DNA of 38,036 nt. Source: Salinicola endophyticus (GTDB lineage Bacteria > Pseudomonadota > Gammaproteobacteria > Pseudomonadales > Halomonadaceae). Below are positions 9,603-18,769 of the stretch, in pieces; the stretch's first letter is position 1; each line of letters starts with the position of its first letter. The notes beneath the pieces were generated by a model, which was given only the letters and a program-made list of their open reading frames with translations, did no database searches and had not been told where the DNA came from. Position numbers and translations under genes: made by a program. The stretch lies in contig NZ_PZJO01000009.1 in assembly GCF_003206575.1 (NCBI RefSeq), positions 1 through 38,036 on the forward strand, written 5' to 3'.

Positions 9603-10836
9603 AGCGCAGCACCTCCGCGGGCTGGATTCGAGCCGCCCGCCAGGCGGGATAGAGCGTCGAGATGAAGGTCAGCACGAAGGCGCTGGAGACGATCACCCAG
9701 ACATCGTCCCACTCCAGTCGCGACGGCAGATAGCTGATGAAATAGACGTTGGGGTCGAGGAACTGGATGCCGGTCACCGACTGGAACCAGGCGATGATGT
9801 CCGACACACTCAGCGCCAGCGCGATACCCGCGACCACGCCAAGCACGATGCCGATGATGCCGATCGCCAACCCCTGGACCACGAAGATGCCCATGATCGA
9901 GCGCGGCGTCGCACCGATGGTGCGCAGAATGGCGATATCGGCGTGCTTGTCGGTGACCACCATCACCAGGGTGGAGACGATATTGAACGCCGCCACGGCC
10001 ACGATCACCATCAGCAGCAGGCCGATCATGTGCTTCTCCATCTGAATCGCCTGGAACAGATTGCCGTGGGTGTAGGTCCAGTCCAGTCCGCGATAGCCGG
10101 CCCCCAGCGAGCTGACGATATCGCGAGTCACGGGGCCGGCCTTGAACAGGTCATCGAGCTCCAGACGCAGGCCATCGACCTTGTCGCCGAGACGCGCCAG
10201 CGCCTGCATGTCTTCGATGTTGGCATAGGCCAGGTTGGCGTCGAGATCGGCGCCCACCTTGAAGATGCCGCTGACGGTGAAACGCTTGAGCCGCGGGAAG
10301 ACGCCGCCCGGCGTGATCGAGGCTTCCGGCACCAACAGCGTCACACGGTCGCCGACCCCGACGCCCAGATTGCGTGCCAGCAGGTCGCCCAGAATCACGT
10401 TCCAGCTTCCCGGCGTCAGGTCATCGAGGGAACCGGCCTGCATGTGCTTGCCGATGATCGACACCTTGCGCTCGTACTCGGGCTGGATACCGGTCACCAG
10501 CGCCCCCTGGGTGCGCCCGCCCGCGGAGAACATGCCCTGTTGCCGCACGTAAGGCGCTACTGCGACGACGTCACGATGGTGGCTCACCCGCTCGGCCAAG
10601 GCCTTCCAGTCGCGCATGCCACCCATCTGCTCGATGCGTGAATGCGGCACCATGCCCAGCACACGCGTGCGCAGCTCGTGATCGAAACCGTTCATCACCG
10701 AGAGCACCAGGATGAGCACCGCCACACCCAGGGCCAGGCCCAGCATGGAGGTCAACGAAATGAAGGAGATGAAGTGGTTACGGCGTTTGGCCCGGACGTA
10801 TCTCAGGCCCACCAGAAAGGGTAAACGGTCGAGCAT
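9595..10836 (-). CDS. Lipoprotein-releasing ABC transporter permease, LolC/E family (possibly LolF-like)
   Basis: The 413-residue product has the FtsX/MacB fold: one N-terminal membrane helix (LTSMLGLALGVAVLILVLSV), a large periplasmic domain (about 45-265), and three C-terminal helices. The N-terminus FLVGLRYVRAKRRNHFISFIS is diagnostic for Lol permeases. In the periplasmic domain, SITPGGVFPRLKRFTVSG corresponds to the LolC hook region that docks LolA, and reads more like LolC than LolE. In E. coli the complex is LolC-LolD2-LolE, with lolD between two permease genes. Here a single permease gene precedes lolD and no lolE follows, so the protein may act as a LolF-type homodimer unless a second copy lies elsewhere. 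Translation starts at ATG 10836 with AAGGA about 10 bases upstream. Confidence 0.9.
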
Positions 10837-10865
10837 CAGGTTGGGTTCCTTGTCAGCAGCGCCTC

Positions 10866-10893
10866 ATGTTACGGGTTTTGATGCGCCCCGCAA
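10866..10893 (-). promoter_or_regulatory. Putative sigma70 promoter of the lolC/E-lolD operon
   Basis: Reading the minus strand, TTGCGG (plus 10888-10893) is followed after 16 bases by TAACAT (plus 10866-10871). This sits about 30 bp upstream of the permease start codon, so the leader would be short. The match is moderate and no operator is apparent. Confidence 0.5.
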
Positions 10894-11232
10894 ACGCTTG
10901 ATCCGGGCCGCTGTTCCGCGCGACATCCGGCAAGCGTCATCGCATTGTCAACCATCGAGAACAGACTCGTAGCCTCAGGCGCCTCCGCCCGTCGCGACAG
11001 CCAGTGAAAGGTGGGCCAGGCCTGCCACGCGGAGCGCGCTATCGCCCGGTCAGAACAGTCTTGGGTAACCGTCGAATAGGCCGCCATGCGACACCGCCGC
11101 GCAGCCGAGGCGAGCCAATCGGCCAGGAGACAGACACCGCTCGGCGTGAAATTCCACAGCTTGCTAGACTGGCGATCAGAGCTGAGACGCTGCCAGGCCG
11201 TCAGAGGTTCCCTGCCGACGCTGACATCGCGC

Positions 11233-11260
11233 TTGCATCGCCCCGGCCAGGCTCTAAAAT
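11233..11260 (+). promoter_or_regulatory. Putative sigma70 promoter of aguA
   Basis: TTGCAT at 11233-11238 and TAAAAT at 11255-11260 are separated by 16 bases. They lie about 50 bp before the first plausible start codon of the agmatine deiminase gene. The -10 is five of six to consensus and stands out in GC-rich surroundings. Confidence 0.55.
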
Positions 11261-11307
11261 GCCGCGTCCTCCGGCATCCGTGCCACCCTTCGCCGCCACC
11301 ATCCGCC

Positions 11308-12381
11308 ATGGAGACCGCCTTGACCCCGCGCCTGCTTCCGGAGTGGCATCCCCAGGATGCCGTGCAACTCACCTGGCCCACGCCCACCAGCGACTGGGCG
11401 CCGCTGCTCGACACCATCGAAGCGACGCTCGAGGCGATGGTGGTGGCGATCGCCCGCTATCAGCCGGTGCTGGTGTGCGTCCACGACGCCATCCAACGCG
11501 AGCGACTGACGCAGCGTTTCGACGCCCTCGGCGTCGACCCGCAGCGACGTGCCCTGGTCATCGCCGACAGCGACGATACCTGGGCCCGCGACCATGGGCC
11601 GATCGCCGTCTCCCGCGACGGCGCGATCAGCCTGCTCGACTACGTCTTCACCGGCTGGGGCGGCAAGTTCCCGGCCACACGCGACGATCGACTCAGCCGC
11701 GCGCTGGCCGCCCAGGGCGTGTTCCAGGCGCCGTTGACGAGCCAGGACCTGGTCCTCGAGGGCGGCGCCATCGAGAGCGATGGCGAAGGCACGCTACTGA
11801 CCACCAGTGCCTGTCTGCTCAACCCAAACCGCAACCCGGCGCTCGACCGTGCCGCGGTCGAAGCGCGCCTGTGCCGGGATCTCGGCGCCTCACGGGTGCT
11901 GTGGCTCGAGCACGGCCATCTCGAGGGCGACGACACCGATAGCCACATCGATACCCTGGCGCGCTTCTGCGATGCCGCCAGCATCGCCTACGTGCGCTGC
12001 GACGACTCCGAGGATCCGCACTACGCCGAGCTCGCCGCCATGGAGCGCGAGATTCAAGATCTGCGTCGCGAAGATGGCTCGCCATATCGACTCTTCGCGC
12101 TGCCCTGGCCAAAGGCCTGCCACGATCCCGACGACGGTCACCGCCTGCCGGCCACCTACGCCAACTTCCTGATCATCAACGGCGCGGTGCTGGTACCGAC
12201 CTATGGCGACGCCGCCGACTTCCGCGCCCTCGAGGTACTGAAGGCGGCGTTCCCCGACCGTGATCTGATTCCGATCGACTGTCGTGCCGTGATCCGCCAG
12301 CATGGCAGTCTGCACTGCCTGACCATGCAGTTGCCCCGCGGATCGCTGGCGCCCACGCTGTTCTCGGCGGACGCCGACTGA
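11308..12381 (+). CDS. aguA: Agmatine deiminase (agmatine iminohydrolase)
   Basis: AguA hydrolyses agmatine to N-carbamoylputrescine and ammonia in the cytoplasm, the first step of the arginine decarboxylase route to putrescine. The 357-residue product belongs to the peptidyl-arginine-deiminase-like family (PF04371). It has the opening LLPEWHPQDAVQLTWP, TWARDHGPIAV with the substrate Asp, LEGGAIESDGEGTLLTT, HGHLEGDDTDSHIDTLARF with the catalytic His/Asp, and the C-terminal GSLHCLTMQLPRG with the nucleophilic Cys. ATG 11308 has no clear ribosome site. TTG at 11320, four codons in, has GGAG 6 bases upstream and may be the true start. The adjacent aguB encodes the next enzyme, so the pair forms a complete agmatine-to-putrescine module. 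Confidence 0.92.
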   Translation: METALTPRLLPEWHPQDAVQLTWPTPTSDWAPLLDTIEATLEAMVVAIARYQPVLVCVHDAIQRERLTQRFDALGVDPQRRALVIADSDDTWARDHGPIAVSRDGAISLLDYVFTGWGGKFPATRDDRLSRALAAQGVFQAPLTSQDLVLEGGAIESDGEGTLLTTSACLLNPNRNPALDRAAVEARLCRDLGASRVLWLEHGHLEGDDTDSHIDTLARFCDAASIAYVRCDDSEDPHYAELAAMEREIQDLRREDGSPYRLFALPWPKACHDPDDGHRLPATYANFLIINGAVLVPTYGDAADFRALEVLKAAFPDRDLIPIDCRAVIRQHGSLHCLTMQLPRGSLAPTLFSADAD

Positions 12382-12500
12382 GTGAGCACCGCCCAGCAGC
12401 GTGTCGCCGCTGTCGTCAGTGCACGACGATCACCGCATCATGGTCATCGCATCGCCACCGCATGACTGCTACCGCACTATTGCCACCACAAGGAGGAGGC

Positions 12501-13400
12501 ATGTCCCAGACACTCAAGGTCGGCCTGGTTCAACAACAGGCGTGGCCCGACAAGCAGCAGAGCCTTGCCGTCAGTGCCGAGGGTATCCGCAACCTCGCTG
12601 CCCAGGGCGCTCAGCTGGTGCTGCTGCAGGAGCTGCACGCCACGCACTACTTCTGCCAGTGCGAAGATGCGGACCTGTTCGATCTCGCCGAGCCACTGGA
12701 CGGCCCGACTGCGCAGACCCTGGCCGAGCTGGCACGCGAGCTCGACATCGTCATCGTCGGCTCGATCTTCGAGCGCCGCGCCGCCGGGGTCTACCACAAC
12801 ACCGCAGTGGTCATGGATCGCGCCAAGGGGCGCGTGGGCCACTACCGCAAGATGCACATCCCTGACGATCCGGGCTTCTACGAGAAGTTCTACTTCACCC
12901 CCGGTGACGGCGACGAGCGCCAGGGCTTCGAGCCGATCGACACCTCGGTGGGTCGCCTCGGCGTGCTGGTGTGCTGGGACCAGTGGTACCCGGAAGCCGC
13001 ACGCCTGATGGCACTGGCGGGTGCCGATCTGCTGCTCTATCCCACCGCGATCGGCTGGCATCCGCCGGACGATCAGCCCGAGAAGCAGCGCCAGAAGGAT
13101 GCCTGGACCCTGATCCAGCGCTCCCACGGCGTGGCCAATGGCCTGCCGGTGGTGGTCGCCAATCGGGTCGGCCATGAGCCGGATCTGACCAAGGTGAGCG
13201 ACGGCATCGACTTCTGGGGCGGCAGCTTCATCTGCGGCCCGCAGGGTGAGCTGCTCGCTCACGCCGGCGAAGAGAGAGAAAACCTCCTGGTCGAACTGGA
13301 CATGCGCCGCAGTGAGCAGGTGCGCCGCATGTGGCCCTACCTGCGCGATCGCCGCGTCGACGCCTATGGCGACCTGACCAAACGCTACCGCGACCGCTGA
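12501..13400 (+). CDS. aguB: N-carbamoylputrescine amidase
   Basis: AguB hydrolyses N-carbamoylputrescine to putrescine, CO2 and ammonia. The 299-residue protein is a nitrilase-superfamily amidase with the full Glu-Lys-Cys triad: Glu in LVLLQELHATHYF, Lys in GHYRKMHIPDDPGFYEKFYF, and Cys in LGVLVCWDQWYPEAARL. The sequence around the cysteine (CWDQWYPE) and the ATHYF segment are typical of the AguB branch and not of general omega-amidases. The ATG at 12501 follows a very strong ribosome site (AGGAGGAGG, 1-4 bases before the start). It is 119 bp downstream of aguA on the same strand, likely the same transcript. A stem-loop follows the stop. Confidence 0.94.
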   Translation: MSQTLKVGLVQQQAWPDKQQSLAVSAEGIRNLAAQGAQLVLLQELHATHYFCQCEDADLFDLAEPLDGPTAQTLAELARELDIVIVGSIFERRAAGVYHNTAVVMDRAKGRVGHYRKMHIPDDPGFYEKFYFTPGDGDERQGFEPIDTSVGRLGVLVCWDQWYPEAARLMALAGADLLLYPTAIGWHPPDDQPEKQRQKDAWTLIQRSHGVANGLPVVVANRVGHEPDLTKVSDGIDFWGGSFICGPQGELLAHAGEERENLLVELDMRRSEQVRRMWPYLRDRRVDAYGDLTKRYRDR

Positions 13401-13419
13401 ACGACCGCGTGCACCGGAC

Positions 13420-13448
13420 GGCCGGCCGTGCTCACGTCACGGCCGGCC
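13420..13448 (+). terminator. Stem-loop after aguB
   Basis: GGCCGGCCGTG at 13420-13430 pairs perfectly with CACGGCCGGCC at 13438-13448 around a 7-base loop, starting 20 bp after the aguB stop. There is no U-tract, so intrinsic termination is uncertain. It may instead protect the 3' end or assist factor-dependent termination. Confidence 0.45.
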
Positions 13449-13619
13449 AATGTCCTCATGGCCGAGGGCATCACCCGTTCACCGCACCCCACGGATCTCT
13501 CCCTGTCAGTTCGTGATGTCGCCGCCGGAGCTCTCCCTCAGGGCGAGTCGTCATCGGCGCCCAGACACACACCACCACACCTGCCGAACCCTCATGCCCG
13601 GCAATCCGCTATCCCGACG

Positions 13620-13652
13620 TTGAACTGGCTATAAGATAACGGTATAAACTGA
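13620..13652 (+). promoter_or_regulatory. Strong promoter of the tus-like gene, overlapping a weak Ter-like core
   Basis: TTGAAC at 13620-13625 and TATAAA at 13643-13648 are separated by exactly 17 bases, the best sigma70 match in this window, in an AT-rich island. GTATAAACTGA at 13642-13652 matches 7 of 11 positions of GTTGTAACTAA, the distal part of the E. coli Ter core, but the proximal bases do not match. In E. coli TerB overlaps the tus promoter and mediates autorepression. An equivalent arrangement here is an inference from position plus this partial match. Confidence 0.6.
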
Positions 13653-13675
13653 TCAAAAACGTCGCGGAGTGGCTT

Positions 13676-14620
13676 ATGGAACTGCAATACCAGCTGCTGG
13701 CCGAGCTGGAGTCGGATTTCGACGAATTGATCGCCGCCGCCGATCAGCTTGCCAGCACCTACGCCGAGGCGCCGACGCCGGCCTGGGCACTGGGCGACGT
13801 CGCCATCGATGCCGCCTGGCTCCGCCGAGCCCTGACCGACTTCTGGTACCAGGATGGGCAAGATGGGCGCGAGACGCGCAGCTATATCGGGCTGATCGTC
13901 GCCAGCCCCGAGCTGATGACGGCGGTCGAGACGGTCAACGCCGCCAAGGCGCGCTTCGCTGCCACCCTCAAGCACATTCGCGAAGCCGCGCCGCGACTGG
14001 TGCCCGAGATCAAGGCGGTGCTGCCCTTTCGCCATCCGGCGCTGCACGATCATCTGCGCGGCCAGGGCTTGGCGCGGCTGCATCTCAAGCAGTGCTGGCG
14101 CCAGCTGCCGATCGCCGATGCCCCGGTCTCGCGGGTACGCCTGGCGTGGTATACCAGCGGCCGCTCGATCAAGCGTCTGAGTGTGGCCGACGCCGAGGCG
14201 CGGCTGGCACGCATGGACACCGCCGGCGCCCATATCCGCATCCAGCTGCGCAAGTTGGGCAACATTCCCAGCGACGAGCCGCTGGCGCAGATCCAGAACC
14301 AGGCTCCGGTGATGCGCGCCAACCTGTTCTTCCGCGAAGCGCTGGCGGATGGCCGTCAGCGGCGCGCCATGAACCTGCCGCTGCCGCTGTTCATCCCCGA
14401 CCCGACCCTCAGGCTGCCCGACCACAACGCCCCGCCGCTACAGCCACCAGCGAGTCGCACCCGGGCCAAGCGTTCGGACCAGCGCCTGGAAGACGAACCT
14501 TTCCTGCCCAGCCTGCGCGTCTACCGCTACCGCAACCCGGCGCTGCAACTGGCCGAAGCGCGCGAGCAGGCCTCAAGAGGGCCAGCAACACCAGCGCCCG
14601 GCGAGGAGGCCGGGCGCTGA
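13676..14620 (+). CDS. tus: DNA replication terminus site-binding protein, Tus family
   Basis: Tus binds Ter sites and blocks replication forks from one side. The 314-residue product resembles E. coli Tus (309) in length and in several stretches. VRLAWYTSGRSIKRLSVADA followed by EARLARM mirrors the E. coli segment LRFGWANKHIIKNLHRDEV followed by LAQLEKS, part of the DNA-contacting core. The last third has LPLFIPDPTLRLP and ends in a RVYRYR-type strand, and the first 40 residues form the helical N-terminus. Overall identity is low, so Ter specificity has probably diverged. ATG 13676 is preceded by GGAG six bases upstream and by a strong promoter. It sits alone between aguB and convergent sthA. 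The family call is by eye, and a profile search would settle it. Confidence 0.75.
   Translation: MELQYQLLAELESDFDELIAAADQLASTYAEAPTPAWALGDVAIDAAWLRRALTDFWYQDGQDGRETRSYIGLIVASPELMTAVETVNAAKARFAATLKHIREAAPRLVPEIKAVLPFRHPALHDHLRGQGLARLHLKQCWRQLPIADAPVSRVRLAWYTSGRSIKRLSVADAEARLARMDTAGAHIRIQLRKLGNIPSDEPLAQIQNQAPVMRANLFFREALADGRQRRAMNLPLPLFIPDPTLRLPDHNAPPLQPPASRTRAKRSDQRLEDEPFLPSLRVYRYRNPALQLAEAREQASRGPATPAPGEEAGR
14593..14618. terminator. Perfect GC-rich hairpin at the end of the tus-like gene
   Basis: AGCGCCCGGC at 14593-14602 pairs perfectly with GCCGGGCGCT at 14609-14618 around a GAGGAG loop, overlapping the stop codon of the tus-like gene (14618-14620). No U-tract follows on either strand. 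It lies between convergent tus and sthA and may stop or stabilise either transcript. Confidence 0.45.
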
Positions 14621-14643
14621 GGGCGAGCCGTCAGCCGCGCACG

Positions 14644-16035
14644 TCAGAACAGCCGATTGAGTCCGTTCTGCGCGGCAATACGATAGGCCTCGGCCATGGT
14701 GGGATAATTGAAGGTGGTATTGATGAAGTAGCGCAAGGTGTTGGCTTCGCCCTGCTGCTGCATGATCGCCTGACCGATGTGTACGATCTCGGAGGCCTGG
14801 TCACCGAAACAGTGAATCCCCAGGATCGCGAGGGTTTCGCGATGGAACAGGATCTTGAGCATACCGGCGGTGTCACCGGTGATCTGCGCCCGCGCGGTAT
14901 CCTTGAAGAACGCCTGGGCCACTTCGTAGGGCACCTTGGCCTCGGTCAGCTCGCGCTCGGTCTTGCCCACCGAGCTGATCTCCGGAATGGTGTAGATCCC
15001 GGTGGGAATATCGTCGACGAAGCGGAAGTCGCCGCCCAGAAACTCGTCACTGGCGTTGCGCCCCTGATCGTAGGCGGCGCTGGCCAGGCTGGGCCAGCCG
15101 ATCACATCGCCCACCGCATAGATGTGCGGGATCGCAGTGCGGTAGTGATCATCGACCTGCAGCTGGCCGCGGCCGTTGGGCTCGAGGCCGATCGTCTCCA
15201 GACCCAGCTCGTCGGTGTTGCCGGTACGCCCGTTGGCCCACAGGAAGGCATCGGCGCGCAGCCGCTTGCCCGACTCGAGATTGACCACCACCCCCGATTC
15301 GTCACCCTCGACGCTGCGATACTCCTCGTTGTGCCGGATCAACACACCGTTGTTGCGCAGCTCGTAGGAGAGCGCGTCGCTGATCTCGTCATCCAGGAAC
15401 GACAGCAGCCGCTCACGGGTGTCGATCAGATCGACCTTGACCCCGAGCCCCGAGAAGATCGAGGCGTACTCGGAGCCGATCACCCCGGCCCCGTAGATGA
15501 TCAGCGTGCGCGGCGTGTGCGACAGCCCGAGGACGGTATCCGAGCAGTAGATACGCGGATGGCGGAAATTGACGTCCGCCGGCCGATACGGGCGCGAACC
15601 GGTGGCGATCACGAACTGCCGCGCGCTCAGCTCCTCGACACCCTCGTGGTTGTCACGCACCACCACGGTGTTCTCATCGCGGAAGCGTGCGGTGCCGAAG
15701 AACAGGTCGATCCGGTTGCGCGAATAGAACTTGGTGCGCAGCTCGACCTGCTGGTCGATGGTGACCCGCGAGCGCTCGAGCACCTTGGGGAAAGAAAACC
15801 AGCGCGGCTCGCCGATATCGCGGAACATGCGGTTGGTGTTGAACTGCATGATCTGCTTGACCTGATGCCGCAGCGCCTTGGAGGGTATCGTGCCCCAGTG
15901 GGTGCAGTTCCCGCCTACCGACGACTGTCGCTCGACCACCGCGACCCGCTGGCCGTGCTTGGCCGCATTGATGGCGGCACTCTCCCCGGCGGGGCCCGAA
16001 CCGATCACGACGACATCGTAGTTGTAGACTGCCAT
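14644..16035 (-). CDS. sthA: Soluble pyridine nucleotide transhydrogenase
   Basis: SthA is a cytoplasmic FAD enzyme that transfers hydride between NADPH and NAD+, mainly reoxidising excess NADPH. The 463-residue product has the FAD-binding [20 protein letters not shown] at residues 7-26. The segment [16 protein letters not shown] has Cys-Thr where disulfide reductases have two cysteines, the hallmark of SthA against lipoamide dehydrogenase. The NAD(P) motif [18 protein letters not shown] and the dimer interface near the C-terminus complete the fold. The start at 16035 gives a length near the E. coli 466. AGGAG lies 12 bases upstream. The frame stays open upstream but that part is not conserved. 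It is the next gene after the nqr operon on the same strand, separated from it by a terminator. Confidence 0.95.
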   Translation of the reverse strand: MAVYNYDVVVIGSGPAGESAAINAAKHGQRVAVVERQSSVGGNCTHWGTIPSKALRHQVKQIMQFNTNRMFRDIGEPRWFSFPKVLERSRVTIDQQVELRTKFYSRNRIDLFFGTARFRDENTVVVRDNHEGVEELSARQFVIATGSRPYRPADVNFRHPRIYCSDTVLGLSHTPRTLIIYGAGVIGSEYASIFSGLGVKVDLIDTRERLLSFLDDEISDALSYELRNNGVLIRHNEEYRSVEGDESGVVVNLESGKRLRADAFLWANGRTGNTDELGLETIGLEPNGRGQLQVDDHYRTAIPHIYAVGDVIGWPSLASAAYDQGRNASDEFLGGDFRFVDDIPTGIYTIPEISSVGKTERELTEAKVPYEVAQAFFKDTARAQITGDTAGMLKILFHRETLAILGIHCFGDQASEIVHIGQAIMQQQGEANTLRYFINTTFNYPTMAEAYRIAAQNGLNRLF

Positions 16036-16081
16036 GGATTTCGCCTGCTCCTTGACTTGGCTAATTCTGAAGATGGTGGGC

Positions 16082-16118
16082 AAAAACGCCGGTGCGGTCG
16101 TCATCGCGACCGCACCGG
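16082..16118 (-). terminator. Rho-independent terminator of the nqr-apbE-nqrM operon
   Basis: On the minus strand, a perfect 12-bp stem (CCGGTGCGGTCG with CGACCGCACCGG, plus 16089-16100 and 16107-16118) with a 6-base loop is followed by CGTTTTTG. It lies 64 bp past the nqrM stop and 47 bp before the sthA start codon, so sthA presumably has its own promoter or depends on read-through. Confidence 0.85.
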
Positions 16119-16181
16119 ACCGCCAGTCGGCGGGTATCGACTCTCGAGACGGCAACCGGGGCCACCATACGGCGGCCCGAC

Positions 16182-16439
16182 TCAGCGCTTGATGGCGTCG
16201 TAACCGAGATCGGCGCCACGATTCTCGTCGCTGCGCCGACGTGCGCCCACCGCATTCTTGCGGCTCTCCTCCTCGCACACCTGGTCGTTGCCACCGCAGA
16301 TGTCACAGCCGTTCTTCAATCCCAGGGTGTTGAGTCCCCCACAGGAGCCACTGATCGGCTTGCGCCCCACAATGACCCCGATCGCCATGCCGGCAACCAG
16401 CAGCAGCATGAGAGCGAAGGCCAGAATCCAGATCATCAT
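16182..16439 (-). CDS. nqrM: Na+-NQR maturation factor NqrM (DUF539)
   Basis: NqrM is a small membrane protein required to assemble active Na+-translocating NADH:quinone reductase, probably by delivering iron for the intramembrane Fe site between NqrD and NqrE. The 85-residue product has one N-terminal membrane helix (about 3-25) and four cysteines at 33, 45, 48 and 55 ([10 protein letters not shown], then [11 protein letters not shown]). Cys33 is the position reported as essential in studied NqrM. The rest is a charged tail. The ATG at 16439, with GAGGAG upstream, overlaps the apbE stop by 4 bp (ATGA). It is the last gene before the operon terminator. Confidence 0.93.
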   Translation of the reverse strand: MMIWILAFALMLLLVAGMAIGVIVGRKPISGSCGGLNTLGLKNGCDICGGNDQVCEEESRKNAVGARRRSDENRGADLGYDAIKR

Positions 16440-17506
16440 GATTGCGTCTCCTCATCGGCGTCCGCGAGATAGGCCTGAAAGGCGTCGGATGCCCGCGTCT
16501 CGAACCCATCGGCCGTCTTGACCACCAGATAGACCGCGAGCTTTTCCCGCTGGGCCATCTGCATGCCCGCCTCGGGACCGAGCACGTCGATCGCCGTGGC
16601 CAGGGCGTCCGCGGTCATGCAGTCAGGGGCGATGACCGTCACCGACACCAGATGGTGCTTGATCGGCCGCCCGGTGCGCGGATCGATGGTATGTGAATAG
16701 CGCTCGCCGTCATCCTCGAAGTAGTTGCGGTAGTCCCCCGAGGTGGCGACGGCGGCAGCGTCGAGTTCAATGATACGCTGCACGCTGCGCTCGTACGAGA
16801 TCGGTTTTTCCACCGCGATCCGCCACGGCTCACCGCCGGGCTTGTCACCATGGGTGCGGATCTCGCCGCCGACCTCGACCAGATAGCGCTCGACCCCGGC
16901 GGCCTCGAGCGCCCGGGCTGCCTGATCGACACCATAGCCCTTGGCGATCCCCGAGAGATCGACATAGACCGGTTTGGTCTTGGTCAGGGTATTGCCGTCG
17001 AGCTCGAGCGCGCGGTAATCCACCGACTTCAGGGCCTGGGCGATCTGGGCGTCATCCGGCACCCGATCGGGATGCTTGTCGGGGCCGAATCCCCACAGAT
17101 TGACCGCATTGCCCACGGTGACATCGAAGGCGCCATGGGAGAGTTTGCCGATACGGATCGCCTCGCGAATCACCGCTGCGGTCTCCGGCGACAGCGTGAA
17201 GGGCTCACCCACCGGCGTGCGATTGAAGCGCGACAGCTCCGAGTCCGGCTTGTAGGTCGACATCAGCTGGTCGACCTGCTGCAGCGCCGCCTTGACCGAG
17301 TCCTCGATCTGCGCAAGCTGAGCGTCGTCGTAGTCACCGTAGAAGGTGATGTGGAAGCCGGTGCCGTAGATCGGCCCCTCGAGCCGATAGGACTGCGGTT
17401 CACGCTGGCAGCCGGCCAGCACCACGGCCATCGCCATGACCAACGACAGCAGGGCCAACCCCCGAAGGATTGGCCCTGCCATCTTGCGCGTGGGTCGCGG
17501 CGTCAT
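16436..17506 (-). CDS. apbE: FAD:protein FMN transferase (lipoprotein ApbE)
   Basis: ApbE cleaves FAD and attaches FMN covalently to hydroxyl residues of NqrB and NqrC. The 356-residue product begins with a lipoprotein signal peptide ending VLAGC (Cys at about 33), so it is expected in the periplasm tethered to a membrane. That is where the target residues of NqrB and NqrC are exposed. Catalytic-domain motifs seen are [37 protein letters not shown] and [11 protein letters not shown], which carries the metal-binding residues. The ATG at 17506 overlaps the nqrF stop by 4 bp, so it is produced together with its substrates. Pseudomonas has the same arrangement. Confidence 0.95.
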   Translation of the reverse strand: MTPRPTRKMAGPILRGLALLSLVMAMAVVLAGCQREPQSYRLEGPIYGTGFHITFYGDYDDAQLAQIEDSVKAALQQVDQLMSTYKPDSELSRFNRTPVGEPFTLSPETAAVIREAIRIGKLSHGAFDVTVGNAVNLWGFGPDKHPDRVPDDAQIAQALKSVDYRALELDGNTLTKTKPVYVDLSGIAKGYGVDQAARALEAAGVERYLVEVGGEIRTHGDKPGGEPWRIAVEKPISYERSVQRIIELDAAAVATSGDYRNYFEDDGERYSHTIDPRTGRPIKHHLVSVTVIAPDCMTADALATAIDVLGPEAGMQMAQREKLAVYLVVKTADGFETRASDAFQAYLADADEETQS

Positions 17507-18735
17507 CCGCCGAAGTCATCCAGCATGATGTTCTCCGGCTCGACCCCGAGATCGGTGAGCATCTTGATCACCGAGGCGTTCATCATCGGCGGCCCGCACA
17601 TGTAGTACTCGCAATCCTCCGGCGCCGGATGGTCCTTGAGATAGTTCTCGTAGAGGACGTTGTGGATGAACCCGGTCGGGCCCTCCCAGTTGTCCTCCGG
17701 CTGCGGATCGGAAAGCGCCAGGTGCCAGTCGAAGTTGTCGAACTCCTCGGCCAGCTGGTCGTACTCTTCGTTGTAGAAGGTCTCGCGCCAGGAGCGTGCA
17801 CCGTACCAGAACGACATCTTGCGCTTGGACTTGAGACGCTTGAGCTGGTCGAAGATATGGCTACGCATCGGTGCCATGCCGGCGCCACCACCGATGAATA
17901 CCATTTCGGCGTCGGTATCCTTGGCGAAGAACTCGCCGAACGGCCCCATGACCGTGACCTTGTCACCCGCCTTGAGACTGAACACGTAGGTCGACATCAG
18001 CCCCGGCGGATGGCTCGACTTGGGCGGCGGTGTGGCGATACGGATGTTGAACTTGAGGATACCCTTCTCTTCCGGGTAGTTCGCCATCGAGTAGGCACGA
18101 ATGATCTCCTCGTCATTCTTGTGCGAGATGTTGAACAGCCCGAACTTCTCCCAATCGCCGCGGTACTCCTGCTCGATATCGAAGTCGGAGAACTTGACGT
18201 CGTAGGGCGGTGCCACCAGCTGCACGTAGCCGCCGGCACGGAAAGCCACTTCCTCCCCCTCCGGCAGCTTCAGGTTGAGCTCCTTGATGAAGGTGGCGAC
18301 GTTGGGGTTCTCGATGACCTCACACTCCCACTTCTTCACCCCGAAGACCTCGTCGGGCACGCGGATCTTCATGTCCTGCTTCACCGGCACCTGGCACGAG
18401 AGACGCCAACCCTCGTTCTTCTCGCGCATGGTGAAGTGCGACTCCTCGGTGGGCAGGATCGAACCGCCGCCCTCCTGGACCCGGCACTTGCACTGCGCGC
18501 AGGTGCCACCGCCGCCGCACGCCGACGACAGGAAGATGCCATTGGCGGCCAGCGTCTGCAGCAGCTTGCCGCCGGCCTGGGTGGTCACGGTGTTGTCGGG
18601 ATCGCCATTGATCTCGATCGCCACGTCGCCGCTGCTCACCAGCCGCGAGCGCGCGGCCAGGATCACCGCAACCAGACCCAGCACGATCACGGTGAACATG
18701 ACGACGCCGAGCACGATGATAGATGTATCGACCAT
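17503..18735 (-). CDS. nqrF: Na+-translocating NADH:quinone reductase subunit F
   Basis: NqrF is the electron-input subunit. It oxidises NADH at FAD and passes electrons through a [2Fe-2S] centre. The 410-residue protein has one N-terminal membrane helix (about 4-27) and a ferredoxin domain with cluster ligands Cys73, Cys79, Cys82 and Cys114 ([13 protein letters not shown], then RLSC). The FAD domain follows with [11 protein letters not shown], and then the NADH domain with [19 protein letters not shown] and a C-terminal [10 protein letters not shown]. It starts at ATG 18735, 34 bp after nqrE, the largest gap within the structural genes. Length matches the usual 407. Confidence 0.97.
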   Translation of the reverse strand: MVDTSIIVLGVVMFTVIVLGLVAVILAARSRLVSSGDVAIEINGDPDNTVTTQAGGKLLQTLAANGIFLSSACGGGGTCAQCKCRVQEGGGSILPTEESHFTMREKNEGWRLSCQVPVKQDMKIRVPDEVFGVKKWECEVIENPNVATFIKELNLKLPEGEEVAFRAGGYVQLVAPPYDVKFSDFDIEQEYRGDWEKFGLFNISHKNDEEIIRAYSMANYPEEKGILKFNIRIATPPPKSSHPPGLMSTYVFSLKAGDKVTVMGPFGEFFAKDTDAEMVFIGGGAGMAPMRSHIFDQLKRLKSKRKMSFWYGARSWRETFYNEEYDQLAEEFDNFDWHLALSDPQPEDNWEGPTGFIHNVLYENYLKDHPAPEDCEYYMCGPPMMNASVIKMLTDLGVEPENIMLDDFGG

Positions 18736-18769
18736 GTCGGTTTCCTATTTGCCTAGATTGCGTTGGGCG

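Larger units (their letters stand above)
10837..11307. other. 471-bp intergenic region between lolC/E and aguA
   Basis: The region lies between two divergent genes. It holds a candidate promoter at each end (10866-10893 for lolCD, 11233-11260 for aguA). Between them an open minus-strand frame runs through 10869-11417 and several plus-strand frames are open, but none has a ribosome site or recognisable protein features, and the composition is that of a high-GC non-coding spacer. I see no RNA gene or repeat here. A degraded gene is possible but unsupported. Confidence 0.5.

Noticed and set aside
11040-11083. A plus-strand segment ending SWVTVE and stop, reminiscent of the GlmS C-terminus (SVTVE)
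   Set aside because: Only the last few residues agree and the upstream sequence does not match GlmS, so a glmS remnant is not supported.
13669-16203. A very long plus-strand open frame across the tus-like gene and antisense to sthA
   Set aside because: It runs out of frame through one clear gene and antisense to another, has no ribosome site and has no protein-like motifs. The same applies to the long frames antisense to gap (23000-25357) and mfd (26430-28904).
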